Assembly (NCBI GenBank): GCA_022845955.1
Contig: AP025576.1
Span: forward strand, 2,666,001 to 2,730,000
DNA from: Lachnospiraceae bacterium
GTDB taxonomy: Bacteria > Bacillota > Clostridia > Lachnospirales > Lachnospiraceae
Reading direction: 5' to 3'
DNA length: 64,000 bases
The notes beneath the pieces are model-generated. The model was not told the DNA's origin. It saw only the letters and a list, made by a program, of their open reading frames with translations, and made no database searches. A program made the position numbers and the translations under genes. Positions 40,423 to 49,745 of the stretch are shown in pieces; position 1 is the stretch's first letter, and each line of letters opens with the position of its first letter.

Positions 40423-42639
40423 ATGAAAAAAATAGATTTGAAAATACTTTTTAAGAAGAAAAAGAAGTTAATTCTGACACTTGCTGTCGCCGCTATGTTG
40501 GTTATTATCTTTCTTTGTGTCTATATCGTTTACAGAGGTTATGATACAAAATACGGCGATATGACAGCCTTTTTAACAGATAGCATGCTAGATGCGGAAT
40601 TATCTTATCTACCAAACGATGAAAAACAGCTGGAAGAAGTGGCAAATGTGGCCGCCAGTGTATTAGATGGATTAGTTGGCACTTCATCGGATAGAACTGA
40701 AATGATAAATACCGTAAAGGATGCAATACTAAATTTGAATTTGGGTTTGACAGATGAAGAAGCATCCGAACTGGCAGAGTGGCTTGTAGACTTATATCTT
40801 GATAACTATGAGACTGTTTATGATGATACTACACAAATTAATAATAGTATGTCATCCTTGGAAAATACGCTTTTGACACAAATGCGTCAGGATTTAGAAG
40901 CCATAAATAAATATTTATCAGATTTAGAAAAATCTGTTATCAACAATAAAGAGGAAATACTTAATTTATCTCTAAGTCAAAATGAAAATAATGAAGAAAT
41001 AAAACAGTACATTGATTCATCCGACCAAAGTTTAACTAATGAAGTACATAAACTTATGGATCAGTTAAATGAAGTAAGTGGAAATATTTCCAATACACAA
41101 AATGACATAAAGCAAATACTAACAGACATATCAAATGATAACTCTTCACAAATGGATACTATCTTAGAGAAATTTACAAATATAAATAAAGACTTGGCTA
41201 ACATTAATACATCGGTTGATACAACCCATGAGGAACTTAAGAAGCTGATAGAATCTGTGAAGACTGAGGGGGAAGAAAATCATAAGGAGCTGCTTGCTAT
41301 TTTAGAAAAGCTTGATACTTCTTTTTCGGAAGAGAACACATCAAATTTTGATTCTCTGATCTCATCTTTACAAACACAGACCGAAAATTTAAAAACCCAA
41401 TTTGATTTGATAAACAGTAATTTAATTGATGGATTTCAGCAGTTAACAGAAAATGTAACGAATGTAAATCAAGGGGTAACAGATACAAAATTAGAAGTAT
41501 TAGAGGGATTACAGAAGATAGATACAAATGCTGGTCAGAATTATACATCTGTAACAGATGCAATCGCCAGTAGCAAAACAGATGTCATGCAAAAATTGGA
41601 AGCAATGGATACTGCTAACACAGAACATTTTGCTTCCATAAAACAAGAAATTACTAATACCCAAGATGCAGTTATTGACCGAATTGCATCTATGGAATTA
41701 AAGACAGAATCCAGATTTAATAATCTGGATAGTTCGTTGCAATCGGTTTTTCAATCTGTGAGTGACGGTAAAAAACTGTTGGCGACTGCGTTGCTCACAA
41801 AAAATGTTACAGTTGCCGAGAATGCAACCTTTTCCGATATGCAGCAAGCAATTCTTGCAATTCCACAAAAAATAGTAATCGGAGTAGAGCAGGTCCCGGG
41901 AGAAATAGAGTATACATATCATTATCATACGGGTGATGCATCCAGTGGCGGTGGCTGTTATACTACCCAGCTCTATCATCAACATACCCCAGGTTGTTAT
42001 ACGAGAGCAACGTGCCAACCTTATTGTCTAGGATTGACACATACATCCCGAAATGATAATTGGGATGTCCACGAAAATTCCCGTTTCATGCATCCAGACT
42101 GTGGAATGGGGATTATTTACAGGAGTCCGAAACATTTTGTAGGGGATCCCTGCAATTGTGATCATATGGATTCTCATACATATGATAAATTATCATGCGG
42201 AAAGACTAACGCTACACCTGAAGGATGGGCTACAGGATGCGGATTTGTAGATGGACAGATTATAGAAGTTCGTATTGTGTATAATTCCGATGCTGTTAAA
42301 GCACGTGCAGCTAATACCATATTGCAGACGAAAGAATATATTCCGCAAATATATGATGATTATAAAGAAACTCCTTCACAATCTATGGGGCAGGAAAATA
42401 CAGAAGAAACAGAACAGGAAACAACGGATGCTCCTGCAGAGACGTCAGAACCGGAGACAGAGGTTGTGGATAAGGAGGAAGAAACTGCGGAAATAGAAAA
42501 CAGTGTTGAGGAATCTGTAGAGACTGAACAGGAAAGTAAAACAGAAGTGACCAATGAATCAAAGCAGGATGTTCCGATAGAAACAGAAAGTTCTATTCCT
42601 GATATAGAAGAAGGAGAAAAGGAAAATGAGAAAAACTGA
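40423..42639 (+). CDS. Large coiled-coil surface protein with Cys/His-rich domain
   Basis: A 738-residue protein. Basic cytosolic tip, a transmembrane helix (about 17-38), then an ectodomain: helical coiled coil rich in Asn, Thr and Leu (about 120-480), a compact Cys/His/Gly-rich region (about 495-610, with YHYHTGDASSGGGC, HQHTPGCYTRATCQPYC, GDPCNCDHMDSHTYDKLSCG) and a Glu/Thr-rich disordered tail (640-738). The Cys/His region may bind metal or be disulphide-linked. The layout suits an adhesin or mating-contact fibre. AGGAG start site; overlaps the next gene by 14 bp. Confidence 0.75.
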   Translation: MKKIDLKILFKKKKKLILTLAVAAMLVIIFLCVYIVYRGYDTKYGDMTAFLTDSMLDAELSYLPNDEKQLEEVANVAASVLDGLVGTSSDRTEMINTVKDAILNLNLGLTDEEASELAEWLVDLYLDNYETVYDDTTQINNSMSSLENTLLTQMRQDLEAINKYLSDLEKSVINNKEEILNLSLSQNENNEEIKQYIDSSDQSLTNEVHKLMDQLNEVSGNISNTQNDIKQILTDISNDNSSQMDTILEKFTNINKDLANINTSVDTTHEELKKLIESVKTEGEENHKELLAILEKLDTSFSEENTSNFDSLISSLQTQTENLKTQFDLINSNLIDGFQQLTENVTNVNQGVTDTKLEVLEGLQKIDTNAGQNYTSVTDAIASSKTDVMQKLEAMDTANTEHFASIKQEITNTQDAVIDRIASMELKTESRFNNLDSSLQSVFQSVSDGKKLLATALLTKNVTVAENATFSDMQQAILAIPQKIVIGVEQVPGEIEYTYHYHTGDASSGGGCYTTQLYHQHTPGCYTRATCQPYCLGLTHTSRNDNWDVHENSRFMHPDCGMGIIYRSPKHFVGDPCNCDHMDSHTYDKLSCGKTNATPEGWATGCGFVDGQIIEVRIVYNSDAVKARAANTILQTKEYIPQIYDDYKETPSQSMGQENTEETEQETTDAPAETSEPETEVVDKEEETAEIENSVEESVETEQESKTEVTNESKQDVPIETESSIPDIEEGEKENEKN

Positions 42640-43129
42640 TTATGAAAAAGAGAACAGCCTTATAAGTCAAGCTGAAATGTTTGAGGATTTTGCTCAGGAG
42701 CAAAGTTCTGCTCCTGATGAAGAATCTGAGCATAAGATAAGAACGAATTATGAGTTCGTATATGGTAAAAAGACGGATACAGAATGGGAAGATATTTATG
42801 AAAAGATGCTTCGTGATTTTGAAAAAGGATCCATTTTAAATGAATGTGAGCCATCTAATAAATATGTAAAGGAGAATTTGACAAATAAGGAATTAATTTC
42901 CGGTGTGATAAGAAAGGCACATTATATTCCGACAGAAGAAATAATTGATGGAATAAAAAAAATAAATCGTGTGTTTGGGAAATTTCATACATTACAAGAT
43001 ATACATAATATATATAAAGCACATGACTTCCCTAATAAAGAGGCTGAAACGGCAGTTAATCAAATAGCACAGGGATGCCGTAATCAGGAGAAAATTATAG
43101 AACTCGATAATGTTCTGTATCACGAATAG
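42626..43129 (+). CDS. Unknown soluble protein (167 aa)
   Basis: A charged, helical protein beginning MRKTDYEKENSLISQAEMFE with no signal peptide or membrane segment. The C-terminal half (KKINRVFGKFHTLQDIHNIY ... NQEKIIELDNVLYHE) may be a small helical domain. It starts inside the preceding gene with AGGAGAAAAGGAAA as ribosome site, so it is operon-coupled. No family was recognised. Confidence 0.65.
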   Translation: MRKTDYEKENSLISQAEMFEDFAQEQSSAPDEESEHKIRTNYEFVYGKKTDTEWEDIYEKMLRDFEKGSILNECEPSNKYVKENLTNKELISGVIRKAHYIPTEEIIDGIKKINRVFGKFHTLQDIHNIYKAHDFPNKEAETAVNQIAQGCRNQEKIIELDNVLYHE

Positions 43130-43141
43130 GGGGATGAGGAT

Positions 43142-43324
43142 ATGGATCTTAAAACTGCATGGAGAGTAGTGTATGCAAATGCTTGCTGCACGTTGGCAAA
43201 TAGTTGCGAAAAGTGTTCTTTCCATCAAGGAAAGAATGAGTGTACCATGGAACAAGCCGATGATAAGTTGATGGAAGCTGTATCTGTAATTTTTGCTTCT
43301 GGTATTATTAACGATGGGGAATAA
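43142..43324 (+). CDS. Small cysteine-containing protein (60 aa)
   Basis: Begins MDLKTAWRVVYANACCTLAN and has five Cys in the first 35 residues (ACC, SCEKCSFH, NEC), suggesting a metal-binding fold. GGGGGATGAGG lies upstream. It sits one base before the topoisomerase gene. Function unknown. Confidence 0.6.
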   Translation: MDLKTAWRVVYANACCTLANSCEKCSFHQGKNECTMEQADDKLMEAVSVIFASGIINDGE

Positions 43325-43325
43325 T

Positions 43326-45371
43326 ATGGGAAAAATATTGGTGATCACTGAAAAACCTTCTGTAGGAATGGAAATGGCAAAGCAGCTAAAATGTAAATTC
43401 AGAAAAGATGGATATATAGAAGGAGATAAATATATAGTGACATGGGCAGTAGGGCATTTAGTTGGCCTGAAATATCCTGAAGAACATGATTCTCGTTTTA
43501 AGAAATGGTCATTGGAGGATTTGCCATTATGTTTTAATATAAGCAATTCGCTAAAAATTTTGCCTGGAACAGAGAAACAATTTCAAGTTATTAAAAAATT
43601 AATTAATAGCAATGAAGTCGATTCTATCATTAATGCTGGTGACGCCGGCCGTGAAGGGTATCTTATACAATCTTGGATATACCGTATGGCAGGGAATAAG
43701 AAACCGGTTAAAGTTTTATGGGCCTCTTCCTTTACGGAAGAGGCTGTGAAGGAAGCATTAGATAACTTAAAAGATGATTCCTTATTTGCTGGCCTCCTGC
43801 AGGAGGCCGAAGCAAGAGCTGAAGCAGACCATTTTGTGGGGATTAATTATAGCCGCGCCCTGGGGATAATAAATAATCGAAGATTAGCTTATGGGAGGTG
43901 CCAAACGCCCTTACTAAAATTGATTGTGGATCGTGATAGAGATATTGCTTCCTTTGTATCTAAGCCCTATTATAACGTCCAAATTGTGGCTAAAACGGAC
44001 GTATATAGCATTAAGGCAATGTTGGTTACAGAAGAGCGTAAAAGGGCCGATTTAGAGGATTTAGAGATGGCACAGAAGGTGGTAAATCTCTGCAAAGAAG
44101 AAAGAGGGACAGTTCTTAATGTAACTGAAACAGAAAAGGTAGAATATCCCCCTCTATTATATAATTTATCTGCCCTACAAAAAGAAATGGGACGTAAGTA
44201 TGGTTATACTCCTGACAAAACACTCCAGCTTGCACAGGTACTTTACGAAGAAAAAAAGGTTCTTTCGTATCCCAGAACAGAGAGCCAGTATTTAAGTACG
44301 GATCTCTATCATGTAATAAGTAAGCATATAAATATATGCTGTTTTGGAAAATATGCAACTTGGGTAAATGAGATTGATTTGAATACTATGGAGGCGGATA
44401 AGCGATATTTTAATAACCATAAGGTAACGGATCATTATGCTTTAATACCCACAATTAATGCAGATATGGATAAGATATATGCAGAACTTACTGAGGAGGA
44501 AAAAAATGTATTTAATGCTGTCATAACTCGTTTTCTTTCTATCTTTTTACCTCCATTCAAATATAAAGAACAAGAAATATTAATTAATGTACATAACTTT
44601 TTGTATTTATCGAAAAACAGATGTGTTGTTGATAAAGGATATAGGAAAATTATAAGCGCTGATAATGATAATGGTAATGATGGGACTATGCAGTCTGTAG
44701 TGAATGGTGAAAAAATAAATGTCGAAACTATAGAGTTGCTTCAAAAAAAGACGGAACCGCCAAAACACTTTACGGTTGAAACCTTAATAGCTGCAATGGA
44801 AAAATACGGAATAGGAACGGCAGCAACCAGGGCAGACATTATAAAAAAACTCCAAAATCCTGACCGTAAATTCGTTTCCATGGTGAAGAAAAATTATATT
44901 AGCACTGAGCTTGGCCAACAATTTATTGATACCATACCAGACAAATTAAAAGAAACTAACCTTACCCAGTCTTTTGAAGAACGGTTATCCAGTATAAATG
45001 CAGGTAAAATGGGAAAAGACGAATTCTTGAAAAATCTATCTGATGAATTTGTTGAAAATTTAGCAGAACTACGTGGATCCGGGAATACAATAGTGAAAGT
45101 GGAAGAGTCCGAAATTGGTATGTGTCCCCTGTGTGGCCATCCTATGAGAGAAGGAGAGAAGAACTACTTTTGCACTAATTATAAGAATGGATGTAAATAT
45201 TCCATCGGAAAAGTGATTTTAGGGAAGCCTTTAAGCAAAAAGCAGATAAACCAATTACTCAATGGCAGGACACAGAAAATAAAAGGATTTATAAGCAAAA
45301 AGGGTACTGCTTTTGATGCCGCTTTAGAATTGGATGCTGAAAAGAAGATTAAATTCGTCTTTGAATCTTAG
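43326..45371 (+). CDS. topB: DNA topoisomerase III (type IA)
   Basis: A 681-residue type IA topoisomerase. The Toprim domain (1-150) starts KILVITEKPSVGMEMAKQL with the acidic pair in INAGDAGREGYLIQSWI. The active-site Tyr is in VLSYPRTESQYLS (about 318). A C-terminal four-Cys zinc finger (CPLCG ... CTNYKNGCKYSIG) ends the chain. TopB-like enzymes on conjugative elements relax or decatenate the DNA during transfer. The ATG at 43326 gives the standard N-terminus; the open frame begins earlier inside the preceding gene. Confidence 0.94.
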   Translation: MGKILVITEKPSVGMEMAKQLKCKFRKDGYIEGDKYIVTWAVGHLVGLKYPEEHDSRFKKWSLEDLPLCFNISNSLKILPGTEKQFQVIKKLINSNEVDSIINAGDAGREGYLIQSWIYRMAGNKKPVKVLWASSFTEEAVKEALDNLKDDSLFAGLLQEAEARAEADHFVGINYSRALGIINNRRLAYGRCQTPLLKLIVDRDRDIASFVSKPYYNVQIVAKTDVYSIKAMLVTEERKRADLEDLEMAQKVVNLCKEERGTVLNVTETEKVEYPPLLYNLSALQKEMGRKYGYTPDKTLQLAQVLYEEKKVLSYPRTESQYLSTDLYHVISKHINICCFGKYATWVNEIDLNTMEADKRYFNNHKVTDHYALIPTINADMDKIYAELTEEEKNVFNAVITRFLSIFLPPFKYKEQEILINVHNFLYLSKNRCVVDKGYRKIISADNDNGNDGTMQSVVNGEKINVETIELLQKKTEPPKHFTVETLIAAMEKYGIGTAATRADIIKKLQNPDRKFVSMVKKNYISTELGQQFIDTIPDKLKETNLTQSFEERLSSINAGKMGKDEFLKNLSDEFVENLAELRGSGNTIVKVEESEIGMCPLCGHPMREGEKNYFCTNYKNGCKYSIGKVILGKPLSKKQINQLLNGRTQKIKGFISKKGTAFDAALELDAEKKIKFVFES

Positions 45372-45421
45372 ACAAGCTAAATGAATAAAATGTACTAAAG
45401 AGCATGGGAGCAATTGCTATT

Positions 45422-45571
45422 ATGGAAGTAATTGAAATATATCCGCCATATGTTGATATAAAAGAACGGAATGCTGCGATTCAGCAACAATATTTTGATT
45501 TACAGGATGTTCTGTGGAATAATAAAGATAATCAAAATATAAAGGAGCAGCAGAATGATAAAAGGAGATGA
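45422..45571 (+). CDS. 49-residue protein overlapping the integrase gene
   Basis: ATG with GGGAG upstream; reads MEVIEIYPPYVDIKERNAAI and ends NDKRR. It overlaps the integrase start by 17 bp and so is co-expressed with it. Small proteins coded next to large serine integrases are sometimes recombination directionality factors, but nothing in the sequence proves this. Confidence 0.5.
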   Translation: MEVIEIYPPYVDIKERNAAIQQQYFDLQDVLWNNKDNQNIKEQQNDKRR

Positions 45572-47054
45572 AAAATGGAATGCTATTTATGCAAGGCAAT
45601 CCTTAGACAAAAAGGATAGTATCAGCATTGAAATCCAATCAGAAAAGGCAAGGGCTTTATATCCTGAAGAGAGTTTCTTTAAGGAGTATGCAGATAAAGG
45701 TTATAGTGGCAAAAACATGAACCGCCCCAAATTTATTAAACTGATGGAAGATATAAAAAAAGGCTGTGTTAAGAGGGTTATTGTTTACCGTATGGATCGT
45801 TTCAGCCGATCTTTACTGGATTTTTGCGACACTTGGGAATTGCTCTCAGGTAATGAGGTAGAATTTATTTCTGTAAATGAACGATTCGACACTTCTACGC
45901 CGATGGGGAAGGCCATGCTTTTTATATTGATGGTATTCGCACAGTTGGAGCGTGAAACCATTGCGGAAAGGGTAACGGACAACTATTATGCACGCTCAGG
46001 GTTGGGGCATTGGCCGGGAGGAGAAGCCCCGACAGGTTTTGACATTGTTAAAGTTACGGAAAAAGGAGCAACCAGAAAATTTACCTCTTTAACTAAAAAT
46101 GAATATATGGCCTATATTGAACAGGCATTCTGTGAATATGCAACGAACCCTATCAGAACACTTGTCGATATCGGAAATTACCTTTATAACAATGTCCCTG
46201 GGGAGTGGTCTAATACGACCATAACCAGGATGTTCCGCAACCCGGCCTATGTAAAGGCTGACGAAGCGATTTACTATTTTTTTTCAGCTTTAAACGTGAA
46301 AATAGTAAATGACATTGAAGATTTTGATGGGACGCATGGTGCATTATTAGTTGGAAAGCAAGGTAACGCATATGATAACAGATATAATTTGCAGGCACTA
46401 GATCGCCTCCAGCTTTCTATTGGCTCATGGGAGGGGCTGGTGGAATCAAATATCTGGATCGCGTGCCAGGAAAAAATGAAAAAGAATGTAAAGAAGAAAA
46501 ATAATGGAAAAGGTAAATATACCTGGTTGTCGGGCTTGTTAAAATGTGGGTATTGTGGCAAGGCTATGGTCATATATAAATGGGAGAGGACTTACGGTCA
46601 ATATATATACTTCACGTGTTCCCGGCGCAATAGATGCCAACACCAGGGGAGCTATCCTAAACTGGAAGAACTGGAAAATGAGGTTTCCCAACGTATTATA
46701 AAATTATTTGCAGGGTGCAAAAATAAAGTGAAAGTTAATCATGGGAAGATGGATGAAATAAAGAACAGTCTGGCGACAATTGATCAGAAGATACAGAATT
46801 TTATGTCCGTTATAGGCAATGGGGCTTCCGAAATAACCATACAGTATATTAATAAGGAAGTGGAAATGCTTAATAATAATAGAAACCAGCTTTTGCAAAA
46901 GTTGTCTGAGGTACAACATAATGTTGATATGATCCAGGTTCCTAAAATTTCTTTTGCTTTACTCAGCTTTGAGGATAAAAAAATTGTTGCGGCCAGCATT
47001 ATAAAAAAAATAAAAGTATTTGAAAATAAAATTGAAATAGAGTGGAAAATATAA
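45555..47054 (+). CDS. Large serine recombinase (ICE integrase)
   Basis: A 499-residue large serine integrase. The N-terminal resolvase domain has the nucleophile Ser in YARQSLDKKDS and the VYRMDRFSRS motif (about 75). The recombinase domain (about 155-290) reads GLGHWPGGEAPTGFDIV. A zinc ribbon (CGYCGKAMVIYK ... CSRRNRCQ, about 333-358) is followed by a coiled coil (about 380-455). It catalyses integration and, with a directionality factor, excision. It lies 50 bp from the right attachment core, as expected for an integrase whose site is adjacent. Confidence 0.95.
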   Translation: MIKGDEKWNAIYARQSLDKKDSISIEIQSEKARALYPEESFFKEYADKGYSGKNMNRPKFIKLMEDIKKGCVKRVIVYRMDRFSRSLLDFCDTWELLSGNEVEFISVNERFDTSTPMGKAMLFILMVFAQLERETIAERVTDNYYARSGLGHWPGGEAPTGFDIVKVTEKGATRKFTSLTKNEYMAYIEQAFCEYATNPIRTLVDIGNYLYNNVPGEWSNTTITRMFRNPAYVKADEAIYYFFSALNVKIVNDIEDFDGTHGALLVGKQGNAYDNRYNLQALDRLQLSIGSWEGLVESNIWIACQEKMKKNVKKKNNGKGKYTWLSGLLKCGYCGKAMVIYKWERTYGQYIYFTCSRRNRCQHQGSYPKLEELENEVSQRIIKLFAGCKNKVKVNHGKMDEIKNSLATIDQKIQNFMSVIGNGASEITIQYINKEVEMLNNNRNQLLQKLSEVQHNVDMIQVPKISFALLSFEDKKIVAASIIKKIKVFENKIEIEWKI

Positions 47055-47073
47055 TATAATAAAATTATATTTT

Positions 47074-47397
47074 TTATTGGGCTTTTCCGGCATTATATTT
47101 TGTTACAAGGCTTTCCACACCGCTGTATTGGTTGGGATAGGGACTGGAATTACGGTGAATGGAGATAAAGATATCGGCGCCGGAAGCGTTGCCCTCAGCG
47201 GCCTTTTGATAAGGGGATTCATAGATGTCCTCTGTCCTTGCGTATATTACATTGAAACCGTAGCTCTCCAGAATATCGCCTACGGCGAGAGTGAGATTCA
47301 GGGTATCATCTTTTTCACGTCTTCCGTTGTATACGGCACCCGGATCCGATCCGCCGTGCCCTGCGTCAAGAAATATCGTATAAGTATAATCAGCCAT
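47074..47397 (-). pseudogene. N-terminal fragment of the split amidase (amidase_3)
   Basis: Reads IFLDAGHGGSDPGAV, NGRREKDDTLNLTLAVGD and IFISIHRNSSPYP, so the zinc ligands His, Glu and His of the amidase_3 fold are present. Native sequence ends at the 14-bp core; about nine further residues (TKYNAGKAQ) come from the ICE before a stop. The catalytic Glu lies in the other fragment at 10,435-10,700. A truncated 107-residue product might be made but should be inactive. Confidence 0.92.
47104..47117. repeat. attR core of the ICE (14-bp direct repeat)
   Basis: TACAAGGCTTTCCA, identical to 10,687-10,700. The ICE-side arm TATATTTTGTTAC (47,094-47,106) is the exact inverse complement of the arm at the left end. 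Confidence 0.9.
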
Positions 47398-47528
47398 AAA
47401 AAATCACCTGTATTTTCCTTGCTATTATTTTATGCTGTAAAAATCACCTTGTTCCAATTCGTCTGAAAAAGGCGGAGGTAAGAAAATTCCGAAGAGGGAG
47501 GGGCGGAAAAAACGGCCGGAGTCCGGGC

Positions 47529-47567
47529 AGGATCCGTAAAGCGGCATAAGCTGCCGCGATCCTTTTT
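47529..47567 (+). terminator. Terminator-like hairpin in the amidase upstream region
   Basis: AGGATC...GCGGCA pairs with TGCCGC-GATCC and a T-run follows. It lies within the 312-bp gap between the divergent amidase fragment and the secreted-protein gene; which transcript it ends is unclear. Nothing else was recognised in this gap. Confidence 0.4.
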
Positions 47568-47709
47568 GCAAGAAAAGCGAATTTTCGTTTCAAGAAATGC
47601 CAATCTTTAGAAAAAATTGAGAATTTCCCCAACTGTTTTTTCAGATGCAGGAACTATGATAAGAGTACCGGGATAAACAAATACAACCCGGAGAAAAGAG
47701 TGGGGATGA

Positions 47710-48098
47710 ATGAAAAAAGCAGGATTGATATTAGGATTACTTCTGGTGCTGGGAGCAGGAGCCTTTGCCTGCGGCAGGGCGGTACAAGTGCATGCGGCAC
47801 CGGCAGTACATACGTATATGTGGCGGTTGCTTATGAAGGGAACGGTTTGACCAGGATAAGCCTGGAAAAGACCCCTTATCTTTTTGACCTGAAGGCCAAT
47901 TGGGAAGCTGTTATGGCAGGATTGAAGGAAGCCGGCATCGATCCGGACTCGGCGGAAGCATCCAGAGTGAGAATTGCAGACGAAAATACGGAAGGTACGG
48001 CAGAGGCTGTGCGCATAACGGATGACAGCGGAAACAGTTGTCTGTTCCGGTTCGATGAAGAAGGCGTGGTATTTTTAACAGAAGAAGCCCCTGAATGA
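47710..48098 (+). pseudogene. Frameshifted gene for a small secreted protein
   Basis: ATG 47710 opens a clear signal peptide, MKKAGLILGLLLVLGAGAFA, followed by CGRAVQVHAAPAVH, but that frame stops near 47,850. The expected mature part (TYVYVAVAYEGNGLTRISLE ... VVFLTEEAPE) is in another frame that is open from 47,700 to 48,098. The two overlap around 47,800, so a one-base-type frameshift separates leader and body. It is a recent pseudogene, a sequencing error or a phase-variable gene. The intact protein would have about 128 residues. Family not recognised. Confidence 0.65.
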
Positions 48099-48173
48099 GT
48101 AAACGGACGGAAACAGCGGATGCTCCGCAGGCCGTCCTTATGGGAATCAGAGAGACTCCTTTGTATGAAACAG

Positions 48174-48215
48174 AAACGGGAAAGCATCCCAGAGGGGTGC
48201 TTTCCCGTTTTTTTT
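48174..48215. terminator. Bidirectional terminator
   Basis: AAACGGGAAAGCA pairs with TGCTTTCCCGTTT around an 11-nt loop, followed by a T-run, between two convergent genes. Confidence 0.9.
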
Positions 48216-48223
48216 GCTGCCGA

Positions 48224-49567
48224 TTAATCGGCGGATGCTTTTTCTTTATTTCCCCTGTCAAAAAGGGAATCCCGGGAATCGGTGTCTTCCTCGGATTCCT
48301 CTTCGGGATCGGCCGGTTCAGGCAGGGTCATCAGAACCTTGGTAATCCGGTTCTGCTGGACGTTTTCCACCCGCAGGGCGATGCCGGAATCCGTCGTTAC
48401 CTCATCACCGGGTTCCGGCATGCGGTCAAGGATTTCTATGATAATACCGCCGATGGAGTCGTAATCTTCGCTTTCCAGTTCCGTATCCAGGGCATCGTTG
48501 ATGTCATCGAGCTTCATACCGCCTTCCACCAGATACTGCCGTTCGCCGATTTCCTGAATCAGTTCGTCTTCATCCGCATCGTATTCGTCTCGGATTTCTC
48601 CCACGATTTCCTCCAGGAGATCCTCCAGCGTGATCATACCCGCGCAGGAACCGTATTCATTGAGCACAAAAGCCACATTAAACCGTTTTTCCCGCATTTC
48701 TATCATCAAATCAGCAGTTTTCTTATATTCATAAGTATAATAGGCATCCCGGAGAATATCCGTAATGCGGAAGTTTTCCCGATCTTCCACCAGAATAAAG
48801 TCCTTGATATTCACAAGGCCGATGATGTTGTCGTTATCATCCTGATATACAGGAATCCGGGTGTACATATATTCCTTAAACACACGGAGAAGCTCTTCAT
48901 AGCCGGCCTCTACGCTTATGGTGCTCATATCGATACGGGGAATCATGATATCTTTGGCGACGGCATCGCTGAAGTCAAACACATTGTATATCATTTCCCT
49001 TTCTTCCGATTCGATGATACCGTCCTCGTGGCTGACATCCACATAGGTCTTTAAATCGGATTCGGTAATTTGATCCTTTTTCTTATTGGGATCCACATGC
49101 AGCAGTATCATGATGCCTACGGAAAGGCGATCCACAATGAAGATAAGAGGCGTTAACAGCTTCATCAATGTATAAACAACCCGTGCATAGGCCAGGGATA
49201 TTTTTTCGGAACTCAGGGTTGCCGCATTCTTGGGAACGATTTCCCCGCAGAGCAGTACCACGAGAGTCAGGATGCCGGTAGCGATGCTGACCGCATAGTT
49301 TCCCCAGATTTTCATGGCCAGAGTAGTGGTGAGAGCGGAGGCGGACAGGTTAACCACGTTGTTGCCGATGAGGATGGAACTGAGCATCTTGCTGTAATTA
49401 TCCAGAATTTTCTGGAGGATTACGGCACGCTTGTTTCCTTCTTCAATAAGCGTTCGCACACGCACCCGGTTGACGGTGGTGAGGGCGGTTTCCGCAGAAG
49501 AAAAGAATGCCGAGAGGGCAATGAGAACTACCAGAAAGACAAATTGTAGGACCGACGATGAATCCAC
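48224..49567 (-). CDS. HlyC/CorC (CNNM) family membrane protein
   Basis: A 447-residue protein. The DUF21/CNNM domain (1-180) has three or four transmembrane segments (FVFLVVLIALSAFFSSAETA near the N-terminus and GILTLVVLLCGEIVPKNAAT). Two CBS domains follow (about 195-315; MIPRIDMSTI, TRIPVYQDDNDNIIGLVNIK), then a CorC_HlyC C-terminal domain (about 330-410). The family is associated with Mg2+ or Co2+ efflux and homeostasis. GTG 49567 is chosen because AAGGAG lies upstream; the frame opens further back to 49,624. Confidence 0.92.
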   Translation of the reverse strand: MDSSSVLQFVFLVVLIALSAFFSSAETALTTVNRVRVRTLIEEGNKRAVILQKILDNYSKMLSSILIGNNVVNLSASALTTTLAMKIWGNYAVSIATGILTLVVLLCGEIVPKNAATLSSEKISLAYARVVYTLMKLLTPLIFIVDRLSVGIMILLHVDPNKKKDQITESDLKTYVDVSHEDGIIESEEREMIYNVFDFSDAVAKDIMIPRIDMSTISVEAGYEELLRVFKEYMYTRIPVYQDDNDNIIGLVNIKDFILVEDRENFRITDILRDAYYTYEYKKTADLMIEMREKRFNVAFVLNEYGSCAGMITLEDLLEEIVGEIRDEYDADEDELIQEIGERQYLVEGGMKLDDINDALDTELESEDYDSIGGIIIEILDRMPEPGDEVTTDSGIALRVENVQQNRITKVLMTLPEPADPEEESEEDTDSRDSLFDRGNKEKASAD

Positions 49568-49745
49568 GTAAAATTTCACTCCTTTTTTGTTTTGTGCCCG
49601 GCAAAGCCGAGACGGATTTTTCATAAGTTATAACTGTAATTATAGGAATCTTACAAAAATACAGAAGAAATGTCAAGCTAAACAGCAAATCCCAGGTATA
49701 AAATGCAGGGGGACAGGAATATATATGTGTCAAGGAGGAGCGGAT

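Larger units (their letters stand above)
10687..47117. mobile_element. Integrative conjugative element inserted in an amidase gene
   Basis: About 36.4 kb between the 14-bp core repeats, clearly richer in A+T than the flanks. It carries a large serine integrase at its right end, a MobL-like relaxase, a VirD4 coupling protein, a type IV secretion operon (VirB6, PrgI/VirB3 and VirB4-like proteins, wall peptidase), ParA and ParB-like proteins, a Rep-like protein with iteron-like repeats, a toxin-antitoxin pair, ArdC-like anti-restriction protein, topoisomerase III and a small accessory region. All conjugation functions appear intact, so self-transfer is plausible. No antibiotic-resistance gene was recognised; the clearest cargo is an acyltransferase at 12.2 kb. 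Confidence 0.93.

Noticed and set aside
10687..47117. Integration of the ICE at a tRNA gene
   Set aside because: No tRNA-like cloverleaf is at either junction; both junctions lie in the amidase coding sequence.
48095..49054. Plus-strand open frame opposite the HlyC/CorC gene
   Set aside because: It is antisense to a well-recognised protein gene, and its sequence shows no domain.
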